Positions 24,087 through 33,387 of a stretch of 33,812 bases of DNA are shown here, one piece after another (the stretch's first letter is position 1; every line of letters begins with the position of its first letter). The notes under the pieces are model-generated. The model made no database searches. It was not told where the DNA came from and worked only from the letters and a program-made list of their open reading frames with translations. The stretch covers positions 1 through 33,812 of the forward strand of contig CAILAY010000092.1 of the NCBI GenBank assembly GCA_903832285.1. Direction: 5' to 3'. The translations under genes and the position numbers were made by a program. The stretch is from an uncultured beta proteobacterium. Lineage in GTDB: Bacteria > Pseudomonadota > Gammaproteobacteria > Burkholderiales > Burkholderiaceae_C.

Positions 24087-27077
24087 ATGAGGTTTTCCCG
24101 GCACATCGGCCCGGCGCTGCTGTTGGGCGTGGCTGCCCTGGCTTTGGCGGTGGCGCTGGGCTATAAGCTGGTGCGCGAGCGTCAAACCGCGATCGAAGTG
24201 GCGCGCTGGGAAACGCAAAGCTTTGCCCGCGTGTTGGAAGAACATGCGCGCCAGACTTTGCTGCGCGTAGGCAGCAATCTGGCGCAGGCGCGCTCCGCGC
24301 TGGGAGGTCTGCAGCACACCACGGGCGGCGATCTTGCCCGTTTGCGCCAGTCACTTAGCGCGACCCTGCCAGCGGACCGATTGATCCAGTATTTTCTGGT
24401 GCTCGACGCGCAGGGTCAGCGGGTTCTCACGACGCTGTCTGGCCCAGATGTTCCGGTGGGCGCGTTTGCGGGCGCCGACTATTTCGTTGCGCACGTTTCA
24501 GGTGCCGACCGCGAGCTCGTGTTTGGCGCGGTGCAATGGGGTGGTGTGCCTGGACAGTGGCTGCTACCCGTGAGTTTGGCAGTTCGCGGTCCCGCTGGCG
24601 AGCTGCGTGGGGTGCTCGTGGCGATGGTGCAGGCTTCGCACTTTCAGAGTTTCTATGACTCCATTGATCACCAGGGGGAAGGTTTTACAACGTTGTTCTC
24701 GTCGTCAGGCGTGGCGGTGGTGACCTCACCCTACGCCGATGCGGTGGTGGGGCGCAACTGGTCGCAGTCGCCGCTGTTCCAGCAGCACCTGCCGCAGTGG
24801 CCCACGGGCACGGTGCAGCAAAGGGTTGTGCGCGACAACGTGGAGCGCATTTACAGTTATCGCGCGCTCAATGACTACCCCGTGGTCGTGAGCTATGGAC
24901 TCGCACTTGACGGCATTCTGGCCGACTGGCGCACTGCGGCCTGGCGCGACGGCTTGCTCGGGCTGGCGGGGATGGTGTTGCTGGGATTGGCTGCGGCGCG
25001 CCTTGCGCGCACCGAGCGCCGTCGCCTGATGGCAGAGAAGACTTTGGCAGAGAGTGAAGCCAGCTATCGCTCGCTGATCGATTTTTCGCCCGTCGGAATC
25101 GCCGTGCAAAAGGCCGGTCGCATCGTCTACGCCAACCCGGCGGCGGTCTCGATTCTTGGGGCGCAGTCGGCGCAACAGTTGCTCGGTCGCCGCCTGCTGC
25201 GCTTCGTGCACCGCGACGTTCGCAGGCTCACACACACGCGCATGCGTGAGGCGCTCGCGCTGGGCCGGAAGTTGGAGGTGCGCATTGTGTGCATTGATGG
25301 CAGTGCGATCGATGTCGAGGTGCAGGCCACCATGATTCCGTTTGAGCGTGAGCAGGCGGTGCGCGTGAGCATCCAGGACATCACGCAACGCAAGCGGGTC
25401 GAGGCCAACCTGCGCATTGCCGCCACGGCGTTTGAATCGCAAGAAGGCGTCGTGGTGACTGACACGAAAAATGTGATTCTTCGCGTCAACAATGCGTTCA
25501 CGCAGATGACGGGCTACAGCGCCGAAGAAGCGGTGGGCCGTACGCCCCGGCTGTTGCACTCGGGGCGCCAGGACGCGAGTTTCTATGAAGCCATGTGGAA
25601 GGTGATTCAGGAGACGGGTTCCTGGCAGGGCGAACTGTGGAACCGGCGCAAGAACGGCGAAGAATATCCCGAGCACCTTTCGATCACGGCGGTGCGCGAC
25701 GGCCAAGGGACGCTCACGCATTACGTGGCGACCATGATTGACATCACCTTGCGGCGCGCGGCGGCGGATGAAATCGAGCGCCTCGCCTTTTTTGATCCGC
25801 TCACGAGGCTACCCAATCGGCGCTTGCTGATGGACCGCTTGCGCCAGGCCCTGGCGGGCTGCACTCGTCACAACCGCCACGGCGCATTGCTATTCCTGGA
25901 TCTGGACCATTTCAAGACGCTCAACGACACCCTGGGTCACGACCTGGGCGATGCGTTGTTGCGTCAGGTGGCGCAGCGCCTGGGCCGCGTAGTGCGCGAG
26001 GGCGACACCGTGGCGCGCCTGGGGGGTGACGAGTTTGTGGTGCTGCTTGAGGACCTTGACGAAGGCGCGCGTGAAGCCGCCGAACAGACCCAGGCCATAG
26101 GCGAAAAGATTCTCGCTGCGCTGAATCTTCCCTACCAACTTGACGACACACACCAGAATCACAGCACGGCCAGCGTGGGCGCTGTACTTTTCAGCGAACA
26201 GCAACAGTCTTTCGACGACCTGCTACGGCAAACCGACTTGGCGATGTACGCCGCCAAGGCTGCGGGGCGCAACACCATCCGCTTTTTTGACCCGCAGATG
26301 CAGGCGGATATTTCCGAGCGTGCTGCGCTGGAGGTCGATTTGCGCACGGCGCTGGCCGAGCGGCAGTTTGAGCTCTACTACCAGAAGCAGGTCAGACACG
26401 ACGGCAGCGCGGTGGGTGCGGAGGTGCTGATTCGCTGGATCCACCCGCAGCGCGGCATGATCCTGCCAGGCGGTTTCATTGCACAAGCCGAGGAGACGGG
26501 ACAGATCATCGCGATTGGCGACTGGGTGCTGCGCTCGGCCTGCATGCAGCTCAAACGCTGGGAGAGTGACCCCGGATGCGAGGGCCTGTGTTTGGCCGTG
26601 AACGTGAGCGCGCGCCAGTTTCGTCAGGCGGACTTTGTACAACAGGTACGTGACGTGCTGCAGGCAACGGGAGCGCGGGCCGATCGGCTGAAGCTGGAGT
26701 TGACCGAGAGCACCGTGCTGCACAACGTGCAGGACACGATCGCTACCATGCACGCGCTGAAGACCCTGGGTGTGCGATTTTCCATCGACGACTTTGGCAC
26801 CGGCCAGTCGTCGCTGTCCTACCTGACGCAGTTGCCGCTGGACCAACTCAAGATCGACCAGAGCTTTGTGCGCAACATCGGCATTCGCCCGGTGGATGCG
26901 CTGATTGCCCAAACCATCATCGGCATGGCCAACAACCTGGGATTGGAAGTGATTGCCGAAGGAGTTGAGACGCAAGCCCAGCGCACGTTTCTGGAGCGGC
27001 ACGGCTGCCTGCTGTGCCAGGGCTATCTGTTCGGGCGGCCCGTGCCGCTGGCGCAGTTTGAGGCAAGCCTTGGCTGA
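24087..27077 (+). CDS. Membrane sensor with two PAS, GGDEF and EAL domains (c-di-GMP metabolism)
   Basis: A 996-residue inner-membrane protein. TM1 is about residues 8-26, a periplasmic sensor of roughly 250 residues with Cache-like features follows, and TM2 is about 287-306. Cytoplasmic part: PAS 1 (about 322-435), PAS 2 (about 440-558), GGDEF domain with FDPLTRLPNRR (569-579) and intact LGGDEF (645-650), plus the product-inhibition site RxxD (Arg637-Asp640). The EAL domain (about 750-990) has GAEVLIRW in place of GAEALxRW, with downstream catalytic motifs NVSARQF, ELTES, DDFGTG (901-906), LKID and EGVET intact. Both cyclase and phosphodiesterase activities look possible. The gene starts 1 nt after the TAXI binding-protein stop, suggesting that periplasmic ligand binding is relayed to this protein. 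Confidence 0.94.
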   Translation: MRFSRHIGPALLLGVAALALAVALGYKLVRERQTAIEVARWETQSFARVLEEHARQTLLRVGSNLAQARSALGGLQHTTGGDLARLRQSLSATLPADRLIQYFLVLDAQGQRVLTTLSGPDVPVGAFAGADYFVAHVSGADRELVFGAVQWGGVPGQWLLPVSLAVRGPAGELRGVLVAMVQASHFQSFYDSIDHQGEGFTTLFSSSGVAVVTSPYADAVVGRNWSQSPLFQQHLPQWPTGTVQQRVVRDNVERIYSYRALNDYPVVVSYGLALDGILADWRTAAWRDGLLGLAGMVLLGLAAARLARTERRRLMAEKTLAESEASYRSLIDFSPVGIAVQKAGRIVYANPAAVSILGAQSAQQLLGRRLLRFVHRDVRRLTHTRMREALALGRKLEVRIVCIDGSAIDVEVQATMIPFEREQAVRVSIQDITQRKRVEANLRIAATAFESQEGVVVTDTKNVILRVNNAFTQMTGYSAEEAVGRTPRLLHSGRQDASFYEAMWKVIQETGSWQGELWNRRKNGEEYPEHLSITAVRDGQGTLTHYVATMIDITLRRAAADEIERLAFFDPLTRLPNRRLLMDRLRQALAGCTRHNRHGALLFLDLDHFKTLNDTLGHDLGDALLRQVAQRLGRVVREGDTVARLGGDEFVVLLEDLDEGAREAAEQTQAIGEKILAALNLPYQLDDTHQNHSTASVGAVLFSEQQQSFDDLLRQTDLAMYAAKAAGRNTIRFFDPQMQADISERAALEVDLRTALAERQFELYYQKQVRHDGSAVGAEVLIRWIHPQRGMILPGGFIAQAEETGQIIAIGDWVLRSACMQLKRWESDPGCEGLCLAVNVSARQFRQADFVQQVRDVLQATGARADRLKLELTESTVLHNVQDTIATMHALKTLGVRFSIDDFGTGQSSLSYLTQLPLDQLKIDQSFVRNIGIRPVDALIAQTIIGMANNLGLEVIAEGVETQAQRTFLERHGCLLCQGYLFGRPVPLAQFEASLG

Positions 27078-27080
27078 GTC

Positions 27081-27839
27081 TCAGCGCGGCGCCAGGCGAA
27101 TGGCGCCGTCCAGACGAATCACTTCACCGTTGAGCATGTCGTTTTCGATGATGTGCCTGACCAGTTTGGCATAGTCCTCGGGTGTGCCCAGGCGCGACGG
27201 AAAGGGCACGCTGGCAGCGAGTGCGTCCTGCACTTCCTGCGGCATGCCGAACAGCATGGGCGTTCCAAAGATGCCGGGTGCAATCGTCATGTTGCGAATG
27301 CCGTTGCGCGCCAGGTCGCGGGCAATCGGCAGCGTCATTCCCACCACGCCGCCCTTGGAGGCGCTGTAAGCGGCCTGACCGATCTGCCCGTCGTAGGCGG
27401 CCACTGATGCGGTGGAAATCATGACGCCGCGCTCGCCCGTGGCTTCGGGCGCATTCTTGCTCATGGCTTCAGCCGCAAGGCGAATCATGTTGAAGCTGCC
27501 GATCAGGTTGACGGTAATGGTCTTGCTGAAGAGCGCTAGCGAATGGGCACCGGACTTGCCCACGGTCTTTTCCGCGGGCGCGATGCCCGCGCAGTTCACC
27601 AGCCCCATCAATTTGCCCATTGCAACAGCCTTGGCGACCACGGTTTGGCCGTCGACCTCCTGACTCACGTCGCAACGCACGAAGACCCCGCCGATTTCCG
27701 CGGCCACTGCCTTGCCCTTGTCCTCCTGCATGTCCGCGATGACGACTTTGGCGCCGTTGGCTGCGAGCATGCGCGCGGAGCCTTCACCCAGGCCCGAGGC
27801 CCCGCCAGTGACGATGAATACTTTGCCTGCGATGTCCAT
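27081..27839 (-). CDS. Short-chain dehydrogenase, 3-hydroxyacyl-CoA dehydrogenase type II-like
   Basis: NAD-dependent SDR of 252 residues. TGGASGLG (11-18) binds the cofactor, VNCAGIAPA (81-89) is the NAG-type motif, and the catalytic triad is Ser145, Tyr158 and Lys162 in [23 protein letters not shown]. Overall pattern ([67 protein letters not shown]) closely follows the HSD17B10/3-hydroxy-2-methylbutyryl-CoA dehydrogenase group, acting in isoleucine or short-chain acyl-CoA breakdown. Start is supported by GGAGA just upstream. It converges on the GGDEF-EAL gene with 3 bp between stops. A palindromic promoter element lies upstream, consistent with regulation by an acyl-CoA-type regulator. Substrate is inferred. 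Confidence 0.9.
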   Translation of the reverse strand: MDIAGKVFIVTGGASGLGEGSARMLAANGAKVVIADMQEDKGKAVAAEIGGVFVRCDVSQEVDGQTVVAKAVAMGKLMGLVNCAGIAPAEKTVGKSGAHSLALFSKTITVNLIGSFNMIRLAAEAMSKNAPEATGERGVMISTASVAAYDGQIGQAAYSASKGGVVGMTLPIARDLARNGIRNMTIAPGIFGTPMLFGMPQEVQDALAASVPFPSRLGTPEDYAKLVRHIIENDMLNGEVIRLDGAIRLAPR

Positions 27840-27907
27840 GGTTTCTCCAATTGGTTGGGGGCAGAGCGTGCTCGCATAAGCGTAGCGGCGGTCTTTCCCA
27901 CAAGGTT

Positions 27908-27936
27908 GTTAAAGCTTACGTTTACGTAAACGTCAA
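27908..27936 (-). promoter_or_regulatory. Promoter with perfect 16-bp palindrome upstream of the SDR gene
   Basis: On the reverse strand TTGACG (27931-27936) and TTTAAC (27908-27913) form -35 and -10 boxes 17 bp apart. A perfect palindrome ACGTTTACGTAAACGT (27918-27933) overlaps the -35 and spacer. Placement inside the spacer is typical for MerR-type activators. The TTTACGTAAA core resembles operators described for LiuR-type regulators of branched-chain amino acid and acyl-CoA catabolism, from memory. The regulator is not in the window. Confidence 0.6.
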
Positions 27937-27955
27937 TTATGGCCCAGCTTGTGAT

Positions 27956-27984
27956 AGCCCGGGCTCAGGCGACCAGCCCGGGCA
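27956..27984. repeat. GC-rich inverted repeat
   Basis: GCCCGGGC occurs at 27957-27964 and again at 27976-27983, separated by 11 nt. Each copy is itself palindromic, so the two can pair as one hairpin. No T-run follows on either strand. It lies between the SDR promoter and the receiver-TPR gene; role unknown. Confidence 0.4.
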
Positions 27985-28078
27985 TTTGGCAAAGCGATAA
28001 TCGCCATCGTGCGAGAAGCCGACCTAACCCGATGTAATCGTCCCGCTGCGACGTGCTTACGCGTTCGCAGGAGAAGTC

Positions 28079-29746
28079 ATGGCCGAGTTTGAGGACGATC
28101 TGTCGGCTTCCACCGCGATGGTGATCGATGGCAATCCGACATCGCGCGCCATCCTGGTGGGGCAGTTGCGCGACTTCGGCATCGGCTCGGTGGTGCAGTG
28201 CAGCCGGCTGGCGGATGCGCGCCGGCAGCTTGAATACCGGGCGTTTGACGTGGTGCTGTGCGAACTGCATTTCGAAAACGACAGAGTAAGCTCGGGCCAG
28301 GTTTTGCTGGATGACTTGCGACGTAATCAGCTATTGCCGTTTTCCACGGTCTTCATCATGGTCACGGGTGAAGCAACCTATGCCAAGGTGGCAGAGGCAG
28401 CCGAGTCTGCACTGGATGGCTATTTGCTCAAACCTCATTCGTCGGGGCAGCTGGGCGACAGACTGCGGGCCGCGCGACTGCGCAAGATTTCCCTGCAGGA
28501 AATTTTCACGGCGATCGAGGCTGAGGAATTTGAACGAGCCGCTGATCTTTGCTTGCAGCGCTTTGAATCGCGCGGTCTGTTCTGGCTGTATGCGGCGCGG
28601 GTCGGTGCCGAACTGATGCTGCGCACCGGGAAATATGCACAGGCACAAACCTTGTATGAAGCCGTGGCCCAAGCCAAGACACTGCCTTGGGCCAAGTTGG
28701 GCGTGGCCAGATCCATGCTGGATGCCGGTCAAGCGACGGCGGCCAGCAGCACCCTGGAGAATCTGATTTCCGAAGACCCCAGCTACGTGGATGCGTACGA
28801 AGTATTAGGCCGCGCGCAATTCGAACTGGGTAGGTTCGACCGCGCACTGGCCAACTACAAGATGGCCTGCGACCTCACACCCGCGTCGATCAGTCGATTG
28901 CAGAACCTGGGATTGATGACCTACTACTCGGGCGATCGGATCGAGGCCGAGAAGATCCTGGACAAGACCGTCCGGCTGGGCCTGGACTCCAAGATGTTTG
29001 ATTGCCAGAGCCTGGTGCTGCTGGCGTTTGCCAGGTTTGAAAGTGGTGACCGCAAGGGCCTGCAGCGCTGCTGCGACGATTTCGCGCGTGTGCTGGACAA
29101 GAGTCCCGGCGTGAGACGCCTGCAACGCCTGTCCGCGGTGGTGGACGCCCTGTCCCTGATGCAGGCACACCAATTGGCAAAGACACTGGATCTGGTTCGT
29201 GCCATGTGCAAGACGGTGAAGGATCCGGACTTCGATTTTGAAGCAGCCTCCAATCTGGTGTCGCTGGTGGCGCAACTCGCGCACAAGGCACTTCAACTGG
29301 ATGAGGTCGACTCGGTCATCGACGTGCTGGCAATGCGTTTTTGCGCAAGCCGCGCCCTGAGTGAATTGCTCGCTGGCGCCGCCCAGGTGCACGAACCCTA
29401 TGCCGAATTGATTCGCGCGGCACATGTCAAAGTGATGAAGTTGGCCGAGCAGGCGGTGGGCCTGAGCATGAAGGGTGACCCGACGGGTGCGGTGCAAAGC
29501 CTGATCGATCTGGGCGAGAGCACACTCAACAGCAAACTTATCGAAACGGCGCAGGCCGTACTGCAACGTCATGGCAGCAAGATCGCGGGTGTGCAAGCGC
29601 TGCAAGCAGCGGTGCAGGATTTGCGGCGACGCTTTCTAAAGACCAATCCGCGACCCGCACTGGGAGAGCAAAAGCGCCAGGCGGGAGGCTTGCTGCTGCG
29701 GGTGGCAGCCGGCGCGGGCGCCAAAGCGGGCGACACGCCGGCGTAA
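28079..29746 (+). CDS. Receiver-domain/TPR protein with Glu at the phosphorylation site
   Basis: A 555-residue cytoplasmic protein. Residues 11-135 have the receiver fold: TAMVIDGNPTSRAILVGQL, then FDVVLCELHFEND, FIMVTGEATYAKVAEAAES and GYLLKPHS with the conserved Thr/Lys region. The phosphoacceptor Asp is replaced by Glu62 in VLCELHF, so ordinary phosphorylation is unlikely. From about residue 140 the protein is helical with TPR-like units (YAQAQTLYEAVAQAK, DPSYVDAYEVLGRAQFELGRFDRALANYKMACDLTP, IEAEKILDKTVRLG). This implies a protein-interaction adaptor. No output DNA-binding or enzymatic domain is visible. Strong ribosome site AGGAGAAG. The gene precedes a chemoreceptor on the same strand by 127 nt. 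Confidence 0.88.
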   Translation: MAEFEDDLSASTAMVIDGNPTSRAILVGQLRDFGIGSVVQCSRLADARRQLEYRAFDVVLCELHFENDRVSSGQVLLDDLRRNQLLPFSTVFIMVTGEATYAKVAEAAESALDGYLLKPHSSGQLGDRLRAARLRKISLQEIFTAIEAEEFERAADLCLQRFESRGLFWLYAARVGAELMLRTGKYAQAQTLYEAVAQAKTLPWAKLGVARSMLDAGQATAASSTLENLISEDPSYVDAYEVLGRAQFELGRFDRALANYKMACDLTPASISRLQNLGLMTYYSGDRIEAEKILDKTVRLGLDSKMFDCQSLVLLAFARFESGDRKGLQRCCDDFARVLDKSPGVRRLQRLSAVVDALSLMQAHQLAKTLDLVRAMCKTVKDPDFDFEAASNLVSLVAQLAHKALQLDEVDSVIDVLAMRFCASRALSELLAGAAQVHEPYAELIRAAHVKVMKLAEQAVGLSMKGDPTGAVQSLIDLGESTLNSKLIETAQAVLQRHGSKIAGVQALQAAVQDLRRRFLKTNPRPALGEQKRQAGGLLLRVAAGAGAKAGDTPA

Positions 29747-29770
29747 CACCTGACTCCGGTTTGTGTTCGC

Positions 29771-29784
29771 ATGATTTGGATCAA
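29771..29784 (+). promoter_or_regulatory. FNR/ANR-like box upstream of the haem-c chemoreceptor
   Basis: ATGATTTGGATCAA matches the oxygen-regulator consensus TTGAT-N4-ATCAA at 9 of 10 fixed positions. A -10-like TATATT at 29826-29831 would put the box about 60 bp upstream of the start, a class I activator position, though no clear -35 is present. It lies in the 127-nt gap before the chemoreceptor gene. Confidence 0.45.
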
Positions 29785-29873
29785 GAAGCGTAGATTTCCT
29801 GGCGCGGTCCAACTCTTCCTGCGGATATATTTGGCAGTGCTGTGTTGTTGAACGATCGCTGAGGAATTGAACC

Positions 29874-31460
29874 ATGAAGAGCATCGCCCAGGGTTGGTCC
29901 GGATTGGGTCTGCAACTGAAGCTGCAGATTCTCATACAGGGGTTCCTGCTGCTCGTGCTGCTAAGCGCGCAGCAATGGCTGCTGGTTCAGTTCGAACAGC
30001 GCGCCATGGGCGCGGCGGAAGATCGCACGCTCGCCGTTGCCGACGGCGCCATCAATGGCTTGAACACCTTGATGGTGACCAAGCTGGGACACGAAGACGT
30101 CATCAGCGACGCGGTTGCCCGAGCGCTTTTCGTTCAGAAGATGGGCGCCGCTGATAAGGTCAAGGAACTGCGTGTGGTTCGCGGCAAGGGCACTGTGGAC
30201 GAGTTTGGCGCCGGACTACCTCAGGAACAACCACTGGACGAGATGGATCGAAAGGTCCTCTCTGGTGGCAAGACCGAGTTCAAATTGAACCGTGGCAACA
30301 ACGGCGAGGTCACGCTCAGAGCCGTCGTCCCATTCATCGCCCTGAAGGAATTTCGCACCACGAATTGCCTCAAGTGCCACGGTGTCGACGAGGGCTCGGT
30401 GCTCGGCGCGACCAGCATCACGGTCGACGTCAAGGACGATTTTGACTCCATCCAGAGGTTCAATATGTGGATCTGGATGGGACAGGGCGTGCTCCAGATT
30501 GTGCTGTTTTTTGTCATCCGGGTCATCGTGCACCGTGTGCTTGATCAACTTGGCGCCGAACCCGCCGACGTCACCCGATTAGCGCAGGGCGTGGCCAGGG
30601 GTGATCTGAGCATGGACATCCGCTTGAAGCAAGGCGACACGCATAGCATGATGGCGCAACTCAAAACCATGCAGGAAAGTTTGTCGCGTGTGGTCGGCAA
30701 TGTGCATCGTGGGGCCGAAAGCGTGGCCGCGGCCAGCGGCGAGATTGCGCAGGGCAACCATGATTTGTCGGCGCGTACCGAGGAGCAAGCCAGCGCGCTG
30801 GAGCAAACGGCGGCTTCCATGGAGGAACTGGACTCGCAGGTCAAACAGAATGCCGAGAGTGCGCGCCAGGCGAGCCAGCTTGCGGTGAGCGCCAGTTCCG
30901 TGGCGGTCAAGGGTGGGGAGGCCGTGGCGCAGGTGGTGGCGACCATGAAGGGCATCAATCAGGCATCGCACAAGATCTCCGAGATCATCAGCGTGATTGA
31001 CGGCATTGCCTTTCAGACGAATATCCTGGCGCTGAATGCAGCGGTGGAGGCAGCACGCGCCGGCGAGCAGGGCCGCGGTTTTGCTGTGGTCGCCACCGAA
31101 GTGCGTTCCCTGGCGGGTCGCTCGGCCGACGCAGCCCGGGAGATCAAGTCCTTGATCAGTGCCAGCGTCGAGCGCGTGGACCAGGGGAGTGCGATGGTCG
31201 ATCAGGCGGGAGGGATCATGCAGGAGGTGGTGGACAGCATCCGGCGCGTGACCGACATCATGGGTCAGATCAGTGTGGCCAGTGGTGAACAAAGTCTGGG
31301 GGTGGCCCAGATGGGCGAAGCCATCACGCAGATGGACCAGGTGACGCAGCAGAATGCCGCACTGGTGGAAGAGATGGCCGCCGCCGCCGACAGCCTGAAA
31401 TCCCAGGCCAATGATCTGGTGCAGGCGGTCTCCGTGTTCAAGCTTAACCCTGATATTTGA
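29874..31460 (+). CDS. Methyl-accepting chemotaxis protein with periplasmic haem c motif
   Basis: Transmembrane chemoreceptor of 528 residues. TM1 is about residues 17-37, the periplasmic sensor about 40-197, TM2 about 199-220, then HAMP-like linker ([38 protein letters not shown]) and the MCP signalling domain. The hairpin tip ([52 protein letters not shown]) is intact. The sensor contains CLKCH at 165-169, a CxxCH haem c attachment motif in an otherwise DUF3365/Tll0287-like context ([21 protein letters not shown]). The protein should therefore bind covalent haem and sense redox potential, O2 or NO. There is no C-terminal CheR/CheB-tethering pentapeptide of the NWETF type. Ribosome site GAGGAA supports the ATG. 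An FNR-like box upstream fits a redox role. Confidence 0.94.
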   Translation: MKSIAQGWSGLGLQLKLQILIQGFLLLVLLSAQQWLLVQFEQRAMGAAEDRTLAVADGAINGLNTLMVTKLGHEDVISDAVARALFVQKMGAADKVKELRVVRGKGTVDEFGAGLPQEQPLDEMDRKVLSGGKTEFKLNRGNNGEVTLRAVVPFIALKEFRTTNCLKCHGVDEGSVLGATSITVDVKDDFDSIQRFNMWIWMGQGVLQIVLFFVIRVIVHRVLDQLGAEPADVTRLAQGVARGDLSMDIRLKQGDTHSMMAQLKTMQESLSRVVGNVHRGAESVAAASGEIAQGNHDLSARTEEQASALEQTAASMEELDSQVKQNAESARQASQLAVSASSVAVKGGEAVAQVVATMKGINQASHKISEIISVIDGIAFQTNILALNAAVEAARAGEQGRGFAVVATEVRSLAGRSADAAREIKSLISASVERVDQGSAMVDQAGGIMQEVVDSIRRVTDIMGQISVASGEQSLGVAQMGEAITQMDQVTQQNAALVEEMAAAADSLKSQANDLVQAVSVFKLNPDI

Positions 31461-31502
31461 GCCTCGACGCGAAAGGCATCCCGTGCGCTGCGGGCGGCGC
31501 GG

Positions 31503-32480
31503 CTACATCAGCAAATGTTCGCCTGCGTTGTCACCGCCGAGCGTGACGTAGTTCACCTTGCGGATGTCCATCAGCTTTTTGCCGCCGGCGTAGCTGATGG
31601 AGCTTTGCACGTCCTGCTCCATCTCGATCAGCGTGCTCGCCAGCGTGCCCCGTATCGGCTCCAGGATGCGCTTGCCTTCGACGTGCTTGTACTCGCCCTT
31701 GTTGAAGTCGGACGCGCTGCCGTAGTATTCCTTGAACAGTTTGCCATCGACCTCCACCGTCTGGCCCGGGCTTTCCTCGTGCCCCGCGAGCAGGGAACCG
31801 ATCATCACCATGGTGGCACCGAAGCGGATTGATTTGGCGATGTCGCCGTGCTCGCGAATGCCGCCGTCGGCGATAATGGGCTTGGTCGCCACGCGGGCGC
31901 ACCACTTCACCGCGCTGAGTTGCCAGCCGCCGGTGCCAAAACCAGTCTTCAATTTTGTGATGCAGACTTTGCCCGGGCCGATGCCGACTTTGGTTGCGTC
32001 CGCGCCCCAGTTCTCCAGGTCAATCACGGCTTCGGGGGTGGCGACGTTGCCGGCAATGATGAACGCGCCGGGCATCTTCTCCTTCAGGTAGACGATCATG
32101 TTCTTCACGCTGTCCGAATGGCCATGCGCGATGTCGATGGTGATGTATTCGGGCGCCAGTCCCAGGGCGAGCAACTGGTCCACGGTGTCGTAGTCCGGCT
32201 GCTTCACGCCCAGCGAAACCGATGCATACAGGCCGAGTGCCTTCATGTCGCGCACGAACTGTACGTTATCCAGATCAAAGCGGTGCATCACGTAGAAGTA
32301 GCCGTTTTGCGCCAGCCAGACACAGATCTTCTGGTTCACCACGGTCTTCATGTTGGCAGGAACGACCGGCAGGCGAAAGCTGCGTGCGCCCAGCGTGACG
32401 CTGGCGTCGCATTCGCTTCGGCTGTCGACGCGGCATTTGCGAGGCAGCAGCAGGATGTTGTCGTAGTCGAATATTTCCAT
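31503..32480 (-). CDS. guaC: GMP reductase
   Basis: Converts GMP to IMP with NADPH, in purine interconversion. The 325-residue protein begins [25 protein letters not shown] and contains the IMPDH/GMPR barrel signatures [32 protein letters not shown] and the catalytic-cysteine loop [28 protein letters not shown] with Cys173. The flap [14 protein letters not shown] and the absence of a CBS pair separate it from IMP dehydrogenase; the short length matches the GuaC2-type enzymes of Bacillus-like sequence. It is on the reverse strand downstream of xth but separated by a terminator. No purine riboswitch or PurR box was recognised in its leader. Confidence 0.95.
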   Translation of the reverse strand: MEIFDYDNILLLPRKCRVDSRSECDASVTLGARSFRLPVVPANMKTVVNQKICVWLAQNGYFYVMHRFDLDNVQFVRDMKALGLYASVSLGVKQPDYDTVDQLLALGLAPEYITIDIAHGHSDSVKNMIVYLKEKMPGAFIIAGNVATPEAVIDLENWGADATKVGIGPGKVCITKLKTGFGTGGWQLSAVKWCARVATKPIIADGGIREHGDIAKSIRFGATMVMIGSLLAGHEESPGQTVEVDGKLFKEYYGSASDFNKGEYKHVEGKRILEPIRGTLASTLIEMEQDVQSSISYAGGKKLMDIRKVNYVTLGGDNAGEHLLM

Positions 32481-32550
32481 GGTTCACTCCGTTCTCAATT
32501 GTTGGGATGTGAGCGCTTGGACTGAACCCGGTCTCGAGTTTTTGCGGTCC

Positions 32551-32588
32551 CAAAAACAAAAACCGGGCCACAAATGCTTGGGCCCGGT
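32551..32588 (-). terminator. Rho-independent terminator of xth
   Basis: On the reverse strand ACCGGGCC (32588-32581) pairs perfectly with GGCCCGGT (32569-32562) around an 11-nt loop and is followed by TTTTGTTTTTG. It lies just past the xth stop and before guaC, so the two reverse-strand genes should be separate transcription units. Confidence 0.88.
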
Positions 32589-32610
32589 GCTTGATTCTAG
32601 CAGCGTGCTT

Positions 32611-33387
32611 TCAGTTCGTGGGGCACGCCAGCGTCAACACCACCGGTGCATGGTCGCTGGGGCGTTCGTTCTTGCGCGGCGCCTTGTCGATGGCGCAGGA
32701 CAGGCAGCGCTCCTGTAGGGCCTGGCTCACCAGAATATGGTCGATGCGCAAGCCGCGGTTGCGGCGAAATCCGAAGTCGCGGTAATCCCACCAGGAGTAG
32801 CTTTTTTCGGATTGCGCAAACAGCCGGAAGGAATCGCACAGACCCAGGGCCACCAGCGCGCGCAGGTGATAGCGCTCCTCTTCGGTGCAGTGGATGGTTT
32901 CATGCAGCGCCACCGGGTCCCATACGTCGGCGTCGTCAAAAGTGATGTTGAAGTCGCCCATCAGCACCAGTTCAGGATGAACCTGCAACTCCTGGCGCAC
33001 CCAGTCGCGCAAGCCCTTGAGCCAGTTCATCTTGTAGTCGAACTTGTCGCTGCCCGGCTCCTGGCCGTTCGGAAAGTAGGCACCGATGACGCGGATTCCA
33101 TCGACTGTGGCGGCAATGACGCGCGCCATGACGTCACTGAACACAGGGATGTTTTTCACCACGTCGCGGGCCGGTGCGTGCGTGATCAGCGCCACGCCGT
33201 TGTAGGTCTTCTGGCCGAACCACTGCGCCTGGTAACCCGCGTCGGAAAAGGCTTGAGCCGGGAACTTGTCATCGGTCAGCTTGAGTTCCTGCAGCGCCAG
33301 TACGTCCACCGGATTTGCCTTGAGCCAATCCAGCACTTGGGGCAGGCGCACGTTCAGCGAATTGATGTTCCAGGTGGCGAGTTTCAT
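32611..33387 (-). CDS. xth: Exodeoxyribonuclease III
   Basis: AP endonuclease and 3'-5' exonuclease of base-excision repair, 258 residues, cytoplasmic. The exonuclease-endonuclease-phosphatase fold is clear: KLATWNINSLNVRLPQVLDWL at the start, metal-binding Glu34 in ALQELKL, GAYFPNGQ, KFDYKMNWL, the LMGDFNI catalytic Asp/Asn pair, SYSWWDYRDFGFRRNRGLRIDHIL (the ExoIII-specific DNA-contact stretch) and the final SDHAPV with catalytic His. The ribosome site is weak. The region immediately upstream is strongly AT-rich and could hold its promoter. Confidence 0.96.
   Translation of the reverse strand: MKLATWNINSLNVRLPQVLDWLKANPVDVLALQELKLTDDKFPAQAFSDAGYQAQWFGQKTYNGVALITHAPARDVVKNIPVFSDVMARVIAATVDGIRVIGAYFPNGQEPGSDKFDYKMNWLKGLRDWVRQELQVHPELVLMGDFNITFDDADVWDPVALHETIHCTEEERYHLRALVALGLCDSFRLFAQSEKSYSWWDYRDFGFRRNRGLRIDHILVSQALQERCLSCAIDKAPRKNERPSDHAPVVLTLACPTN

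Noticed and set aside
32481..32550. Purine riboswitch or other structured leader before guaC
   Set aside because: The only clear hairpin is the xth terminator; the remaining leader shows no conserved purine-aptamer loops.
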